Positions 6,435-10,304 of a stretch of 10,304 nucleotides of DNA are shown here, in pieces (positions within the stretch are counted from its first letter, which is position 1; every line of letters begins with the position of its first letter). The stretch is taken from positions 257,762 through 268,065 of the forward strand of contig QKYT01000027.1 of NCBI GenBank assembly GCA_003550305.1, read 5' to 3'. The stretch comes from Glomus cerebriforme. Taxonomy: Eukaryota; Glomeromycota; Glomeromycetes; Glomerales; Glomeraceae. The notes under the pieces are model-generated. The model had not been told where the DNA came from, ran no database searches, and worked only from the letters and a program-made list of their open reading frames with translations. Made by a program: the position numbers and the translations under genes.

Positions 6435-6437
6435 TTA
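6435..6437 (-). other. In-frame nonsense codon (TAA) in the PD-(D/E)XK exon
   Basis: Exon 6732-6386 reads ...RARKSINI, stop, LINKGGPGKSGIFLNMG. The sense continues in the same frame on both sides and on to a good GTATGT donor, so this is a point mutation and not an exon end. CAA to TAA is the simplest route. Confidence 0.7.
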
Positions 6438-8373
6438 TATATTGATCGATTTACGAGCTCTTAAATGTGCTTTCAAGAAGTCTTTCTGCATTTGGAGTGG
6501 AGTACATCTTAACGGTTTAATTTCTGAATTTAGAATCGTAACATTATCTACCACACAGGATAGATCAGGCCTTTTCCTTGAGCCTGCAGTGGCACGATTC
6601 AAAACAACTTTATATTCCTTCAAGGGATTGACAAAGAAGGGTTTGGTGATCGGATAAAGGAACTTGTAGCAGTGTTCTTTTTCTGTTGTCTTTTCTATTA
6701 TTTTAGATAAGCCCGCTGATAAACCACTACACCTGTAATGTGTTAAAATTTCGTGAATGACAAACTCACAAACCAATAAATAACAATATATTATGAAACA
6801 TACAAATCATTAAATGAAGTTGCTACTCTTTTATTTAATGCCATTTTCCCCCCGTTTATAAATACTTCTTCGCCAATGAAATTCTCACAACTTGCTTCGT
6901 GAAGAGATGCTGAAATCTCTTGTGAAAACGAAGTGTTTTCGTTTGTATAAGGATTGGTTTTTATAATCTCCAACCACTCTTGATTTGTAAATATACGATA
7001 TGGACATGGCCAACAGATAACTATGATCGATGATAATGCTCTAAATGAAGTGACAAAAAAATTTTTTAATAAATCCAACCATTATAAAATGTTATGTTTC
7101 AGAATATTTACAATAACTCATAAATGTCTTTGTAATATAAGCCTCCTCGTTCTGCTTTTCTTAGCACATCTTTTTGGTATTCTCGAAATCTATTAGTTAT
7201 ATTTATATCGCCAACTTCCCACTAAAAAAAAGGAATAAAACTGAGAGATATGCAAAATATAAGGACTAAAATATATGTGACATACTTTAACTGTTGGCTT
7301 GCGTTGAAATTCTAATGAAATATCAGGAAGATCAAATTTTATTTCCTCATTGTTCTCATCCTCAATATCTTCACTTGATTCAGCTATCTCCTCATTTTCG
7401 TCTTGTAAGTTCACGGAGTTAATGGAATTAGTATATTCATCGAATGAGAGATTAGATATATTTGTTCTAGTCTATGACATATTAAAACAAATGATTATGG
7501 CATAGCATCAGTATGAATGAGATAAATAAGAAATATAGTCTAACCTTTTTGTTGTGATCTGGTGTGTGAAAACCTTGAGAGTTTTCCACGTGTGACTAGA
7601 TGTTAGAAGAAAGTAAAATTAATTGTAGCTTAACTTTATTTTATAAACTTTATACCTCTTCAACGTCTTCAACGCCATTAACGCTCTCTTTGATCTGCAA
7701 CGATATATATAGAAAAATGGTTTCCTAACTTAAAACACTAATAATATTTACCTTTGGAGGATTTTCTTCGTCTTGTGATATAGTCTCATCGGGTAATAAC
7801 TTTTGGAAATTCCTCTTTCCCGCATCATATTCTTCTGGAGTTTGCTCACGATCTCGAAGATTTAAAGGAGAAGTAATGACAGGAGAGGCATCCTCTGCTG
7901 GTCTTTTTCTTTGAATATCATTTAAAATGGGAGCACTCGCAACAATGGACCGGGCTCCTTGTGAACGCTCGATGTATTCTTCCTCATCCGCATCTTTTTC
8001 GTGTCATAACTTCATATTACCGGAAGACCTGCTGGGTCTGGAAGATCTTTCTGCTAGGTCACACCACATACGACAACTCGACAAGTCAATACCTGTCATT
8101 TGGTTTAGAAAAACAGTGTCAACTAAACTCACCCTTTTTGTTGGACTTGCTCCAAAGGTTCCAGTAACAGGCCCAATCCCTAGAGCACTCCCAGAGAATG
8201 TTGAAGCAGTAATATTAATTGAGTGTCCACCAGTCATCTTTGGTTCAAGATCCTTCCGATCTTTCTCACATTTTCTTGCGGAATTATAATCAATACCCTA
8301 ATAAGTAATTAAGTAGTTAATAATATCTTAAATAGCATATCCCTGATTTCCTATTTATTTATTATCCCATCAG

Positions 8374-8560
8374 GTCGGCTAATTGACTTGAACATCAGGC
8401 AAGCTAATTGGTTGCCTGGTGCCCCAATGGGATCAGCACCGGGTCGGCTAATTGACTTGAACATCAGACAAGCTAATTGGTTGTCTGGTGTCCCGATTCT
8501 GATTTTGTAGCTCGGCTAATTGACTTGAATGGCAAAGAAGCTAGTTGATTCCTTGCCACG
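8374..8560. repeat. Tandem 68-69-bp units with covarying hairpins
   Basis: Three units start with G/CTCGGCTAATTGACTTGAA at 8374, 8443 and 8511. Each holds a stem-loop with a 9-nt loop. Hairpin 1 is CAGGCAA (8396-8402) with TTGCCTG (8412-8418). Hairpin 2 is CAGACAA (8465-8471) with TTGTCTG (8481-8487). Hairpin 3 is TGGCAA (8530-8535) with TTGCCA (8553-8558), plus inner GAA/TTC (8537-8539, 8549-8551). Loops are GCTAATTGG, GCTAATTGG and GCTAGTTGA. Unit 1 has a second inverted repeat, GGTGC (8418-8422) with GCACC (8436-8440). Confidence 0.8.
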
Positions 8561-8820
8561 CTACTCATTTGTATATTTCCAAAAAAAAATATTTTTTTAC
8601 TTGCCTGACGATATTTATCTAGAAGAATTTGCGCTTTCTCCTTCCTCCCTCCTTTCTCCTCAAGTTTAATAATATTCTCGAGACTTCTCAGGTATAAATC
8701 TATTTTCAATCGGAATGGCACTTCATCACTTTTATTCAAAAAATCCAAAAGGCTCCATTCTGAATACGTTTGTTTAAAGTAATTGTGTATAAAAAAACGT
8801 TTACAATCATACGAAGACAT
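8473..8820 (-). CDS. First exon of the multi-exon gene (conserved N-terminal helical domain)
   Basis: The ATG is read at 8820-8818. It encodes SSYDCKRFFIHNYFKQTYS, LLDFLNKSDEVPFRLK and DLYLRSLENIIKLEEKGG, then KAQILLDKYRQASKK. This is a charged helical domain with strong coding character. From about 8600 the sequence is A/T homopolymer, and from 8560 it runs into the hairpin repeat array. The ORF stays open to 8473 through one repeat unit, but the repeat-encoded residues need not belong to the protein. A phase-0 donor (AGC/GTGGCA, at 8559) to the acceptor at 8298 would put the repeats in an intron and join cleanly to GIDYNSARKCEK, although GTGGCA is a weak donor. Confidence 0.6.
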   Translation of the reverse strand: MSSYDCKRFFIHNYFKQTYSEWSLLDFLNKSDEVPFRLKIDLYLRSLENIIKLEEKGGRKEKAQILLDKYRQASKKIFFFGNIQMSSVARNQLASLPFKSISRATKSESGHQTTN

Positions 8821-8898
8821 TATATATTGTCGAGTGAAAAGTCAAAAGTTACAATCGTACGAAGACTATATATATATTGTCAAGTGAAAAGTCAAAAG
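8801..8898. repeat. 48/50-bp tandem duplication over the gene start
   Basis: Copy 1 is 8801-8848 and copy 2 is 8849-8898. They differ at few positions (CATACGAAGACAT versus CGTACGAAGACTAT) and both end in GTGAAAAGTCAAAAG. Copy 1 holds the start codon of the minus-strand gene. In copy 2 the ATG is lost (ATAG). The duplicated block therefore covers the first codons and the immediate upstream region. Confidence 0.85.
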
Positions 8899-8947
8899 TA
8901 CGCGTTTTTAGCCAATCCACTATAAATAATGCAAATTTCCACAAGGG

Positions 8948-8962
8948 GTCATGACTCATGAC
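8948..8962. promoter_or_regulatory. Palindrome with TGACTCA (Gcn4/AP-1-type) core
   Basis: GTCATGA-C-TCATGAC is a perfect 7-bp inverted repeat around one base, with TGACTCA at 8952-8958. TGACTCA is the classical binding word of fungal Gcn4-type bZIP factors. It lies about 130 bp upstream of the multi-exon gene start. By length alone it could be chance. Confidence 0.25.
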
Positions 8963-9207
8963 ATCTCATGACTGATCGGAATCTCACAATCGGTGTAACA
9001 TTATGTACTGCGTCTATTATACACATGATTGTCAAAGAAATGTCGATATATAACAAGAAGAGTTAATATGACCATATCACGATAATCAGATTAACTCACA
9101 TAGGCTACCCGCACATCGGTTTAATCCATTAACAGTTAGACAAGAACCACGGTCTCTGACATCACTACTTTTACATATCAGGTGATAATTGATAAGTGTG
9201 AAGAATC
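8963..9207. other. Intergenic stretch without a recognised feature
   Basis: This stretch and the flanking 8899-8947 lie between the 5' end of the multi-exon gene and the 3' module of the next minus-strand gene. I see no ORF, tRNA-like fold or array, only scattered short palindromes. Confidence 0.5.
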
Positions 9208-9269
9208 TTTATTAATACATGTGAGTGATAAAAGAACAAATACAAGCGCAAGAGTACACGATACAGCTT
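9208..9269 (-). promoter_or_regulatory. 3'-end module (3' UTR with AATAAA), copy B
   Basis: Directly downstream of the stop at 9272-9270 on the minus strand, ending CACATGTATTAATAAA (AATAAA read at 9213-9208). It shares 17 identical bases and further short blocks with copy A at 5431-5509. Confidence 0.5.
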
Positions 9270-9805
9270 CTATGCTACAATTGCGAACTTGAGTTTATTG
9301 CTTGAAGTGTTGCAGGTAAGACAATATTCCAACTTATCTTGGGAATACAATTTCACTAATTCAGAATCATAAGGGAACTGATTCCCATTTTCGCAGTACC
9401 ATGAGCCATGTAATCCATAATTCCCATGTTTTCCATCGCAAATAGGACATGGTGAGCTCCATGGCTGAGGTGATGCAAAATTATAATTATCAATCTCTCT
9501 AAAACTATTTCGGAATTTCAAGTATGGGAAGTGCTTTAAGACGGATTTGATAATTAATTCTGGATCGGGTCTGGCTTCGAAAGTGATAGGCTTGAAATCA
9601 GAGGCTTGGCCAGAGGCGCTAAAGCAAGGTTCTGCTGACATATCTATCACAGCTTCCGATAGTTGCCATGGCTCATTTCCAGTTTGTTTTTTATATCTTT
9701 TGTATAATTTGAAACGAATCTTATCCGTCAAAACACTTGGTAATCCACTTAATTTGGCATGCCAGTCTAGATATTCGGGGTTAGTATTTTATCAGACTCA
9801 GTCAT
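9270..9805 (-). CDS. Zinc-binding-type protein (CPxC...H...W...C), probably frameshifted near its start
   Basis: A clean ORF runs from about 9788 to the stop at 9272-9270. An ATG in good context (AAAAATGACTGAG) is read at 9805-9803 but in the neighbouring frame. One extra A in the run at about 9788-9791 would join MTESDK to NTNPEYLDWHAKLSGLP, giving about 177 residues. The middle reads RFKLYKRYKKQTGNEPWQL, then PDPELIIKSVLKHFPYLKFR. The C-terminal third has SPCPICDGKHGNYGLHGSWY and a later YCLTC, so C-x2-C...H...C could bind one zinc. The same layout (L-x-x-hydrophobic-P-x-L, N-F/Y, CPxC, H, G-x-W/Y, Y-x-x-C) is in the upstream neighbour at 9912, so they are paralogues. Such CPxC...H...C modules occur in primase zinc-binding domains and other DNA-binding proteins. 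I do not recognise the family firmly and assign no function. Confidence 0.55.
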
Positions 9806-9893
9806 TTTTCCTTTTTATATGACTGCAAAAAATTTAAATCCCTTTTCTCATATAGACCTATTCATTCGAAAAAAAAGATTAAAATTCCCAGAC

Positions 9894-9908
9894 GATCCCA
9901 GAGGGATC
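9894..9908. terminator. Short hairpin just downstream of the right-hand gene
   Basis: GATCCC-AGA-GGGATC is a 6-bp stem starting 3 bases beyond the stop read at 9914-9912. It may be a 3' UTR hairpin. No AATAAA is seen close by, and the role is unproven. Confidence 0.25.
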
Positions 9909-9911
9909 AGA

Positions 9912-10304
9912 CTATGCAACTATCTCAATTTCACGCTGTTCACATTTAATAAAGTAAGATCCGGTATTATACGTACCTTCTATTTCTTCATCATCATGAC
10001 CTAATTTGCATAATGGGCAGATGTAGTCCCNNCATGTTGTCTCATCAGTAATCCCATAATAGTCGAAATTTTCAATACTACATTCTCTATATAGATTAGG
10101 ATATTGATCCAATATCTTGTTGNGAAAATAGGAATGATCNGGCTTAGATTGGGATGCAGATGATACACTTGCCGATGTACTCATCTCATCCTTAATCTGA
10201 TCGTTCCCCGAGGGAACGGTTTTCAAAGTCACATGACACTGATGATCACTAATATATTTTTTTACTTGATCTATGACATTTTGGATTTGTGCATTAGTTA
10301 GTTT
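9912..10304 (-). CDS. Paralogous zinc-binding-type protein (5' partial)
   Basis: The minus-strand frame is open from the right edge to the stop at 9914-9912, at least 130 residues, so the start is outside. It begins with an amphipathic helix (KLTNAQIQNVIDQVKKYIS) and a Ser-rich linker (STSASVSSASQSK). Then come NKILDQYPNLYREC, NFDYYGITDE and the metal-binding-like DYICPLCKLGHDDEEIEGTY...YFIKC, ending REIEIVA. This aligns by pattern with the gene at 9270-9805, which also ends in IVA. Four N characters suggest several copies. The tandem, same-strand pair is separated by about 105 bp. The function is unknown; a nucleic-acid-binding zinc module is the most that the pattern supports. Confidence 0.55.
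   Translation of the reverse strand, partial: KLTNAQIQNVIDQVKKYISDHQCHVTLKTVPSGNDQIKDEMSTSASVSSASQSKXDHSYFXNKILDQYPNLYRECSIENFDYYGITDETTXXDYICPLCKLGHDDEEIEGTYNTGSYFIKCEQREIEIVA

Larger units (their letters stand above)
5931..8820 (-). pseudogene. Multi-exon gene with PD-(D/E)XK nuclease-like domain, disabled
   Basis: Minus-strand exons with consistent phase: 8820-about 8560 (start ATG), 8297-8133, 7994-7752, 7694-7656, 7595-7545, 7471-7286, 7221-7112, 7040-6804, 6732-6386, 6296-6154 and 6077-5931 (stop TAG). Donors are GTGAGT, GTAAAT, GTATAA, GTTAGA, GTATGT, GTAAAT, GTATGT and GTATGT; acceptors end in CAG or TAG; introns are 40-89 bp. The joins after 8560 and 8133 are not resolved. The product would be about 630-670 residues: helical N-terminus, TGGHSINITAS segment, Pro/Glu-rich acidic middle, then a folded domain (GDINITNRFREYQKDVL, CPYRIFTNQEWLEI). 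Exon 6732-6386 has RKRPDLSC...LNSEIKPL, i.e. P-D-x13-E-x-K (D at 6566-6564, E at 6524-6522), followed by LQMQKDFLKAH, the layout of PD-(D/E)XK nucleases. It resembles a family expanded in Rhizophagus, of unknown role. An in-frame TAA (6437-6435) and an AT donor (6153) suggest a pseudogene. Confidence 0.7.

Noticed and set aside
6364..6657. Plus-strand ORF of 97 codons
   Set aside because: It is antisense to the exon carrying the PD-(D/E)XK-like signature.
7927..8289. Plus-strand ORFs over this span
   Set aside because: They are antisense to minus-strand exons 8297-8133 and 7994-7752, which have matching splice sites and phase.
8374..8560. CRISPR-like array or tRNA
   Set aside because: Only three units of 68-69 bp with no spacer-repeat structure. 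The hairpins do not form a cloverleaf.
8561..8600. 40-bp intron GTAAAA...GAGTAG after the first exon
   Set aside because: Splicing here shifts the frame into an early stop, while the unspliced frame stays open.
9767..9791. TACTAAC branch-like word followed by TCTAG, suggesting an intron before the zinc-type gene
   Set aside because: The translated sequence across it (NTNPEYLDWHAKLSG) looks coding and joins to a good ATG with a single-base shift. No suitable donor is seen upstream. Kept only as an alternative.
9547..9822. Plus-strand ORF of 91 codons
   Set aside because: It is antisense to the zinc-type gene, whose coding character and paralogue are clear.
1..10304. Complete retrotransposon or complete Polinton
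   Set aside because: No LTR, terminal inverted repeat, reverse transcriptase, integrase, capsid or DNA polymerase could be found in the window.

Overview
The window looks like nuclear DNA of an AT-rich fungus, most probably an arbuscular mycorrhizal fungus of the Rhizophagus/Glomus type. Three things point there: short GT-AG introns (40-89 bp) with AT-rich 3' ends, a high load of degraded mobile-element genes, and gene families resembling those expanded in Rhizophagus. The taxon is an inference from recognition, not from a search. Isolated N characters cluster in the mobile-element-like parts (about 28 in the first 2 kb, a few at 3.2-4.9 kb, some at the right edge) and are absent from about 4.95 to 10.02 kb. 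That suggests collapsed multi-copy DNA on the left and at the right edge, and lower-copy DNA between.

Layout. (1) 2-1806, plus: a retrotransposon-like gag open at the left edge, with a CCHC zinc knuckle, followed by a retropepsin-like domain. The coding sense changes frame three times, each time by -1, and has one in-frame TGA. No reverse transcriptase or integrase follows. (2) 1817-5334: a compact block of small intron-poor genes resembling part of a Polinton/Maverick-type element. It has a minus-strand HTH protein, a divergent coiled-coil protein with a membrane-anchor tail, an A32-like (FtsK/HerA superfamily) DNA-packaging ATPase (the best identified gene here), a convergent coiled-coil gene and a small helical ORF. 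The junction where the ATPase and the coiled-coil gene end is present twice. (3) 5393-5631: a GC-rich palindrome, a conserved 3'-end module and a final-exon remnant. (4) 5931-8820, minus: one gene of at least eleven exons, whose C-terminal half carries a PD-(D/E)XK nuclease-like signature. It is interrupted by a nonsense codon and a mutated splice donor, so it is probably a pseudogene. Between its first two exons lie tandem units whose hairpin stems vary in a compensatory way, and its 5' end is tandemly duplicated. (5) 9208-10304, minus: two paralogous small proteins with a CPxC...H...C zinc-binding pattern. The first shares its 3'-end module with the remnant at 5510-5631.

How the parts work together: the ATPase would pump element DNA into a capsid, and the coiled-coil and HTH proteins would be its structural or regulatory partners. 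No capsid, polymerase, integrase or protease of a complete Polinton is inside the window, so the element is partial or continues elsewhere. Many reading frames are broken by single-base differences, often at homopolymers. Whether these are assembly errors or real decay cannot be settled from this sequence alone.
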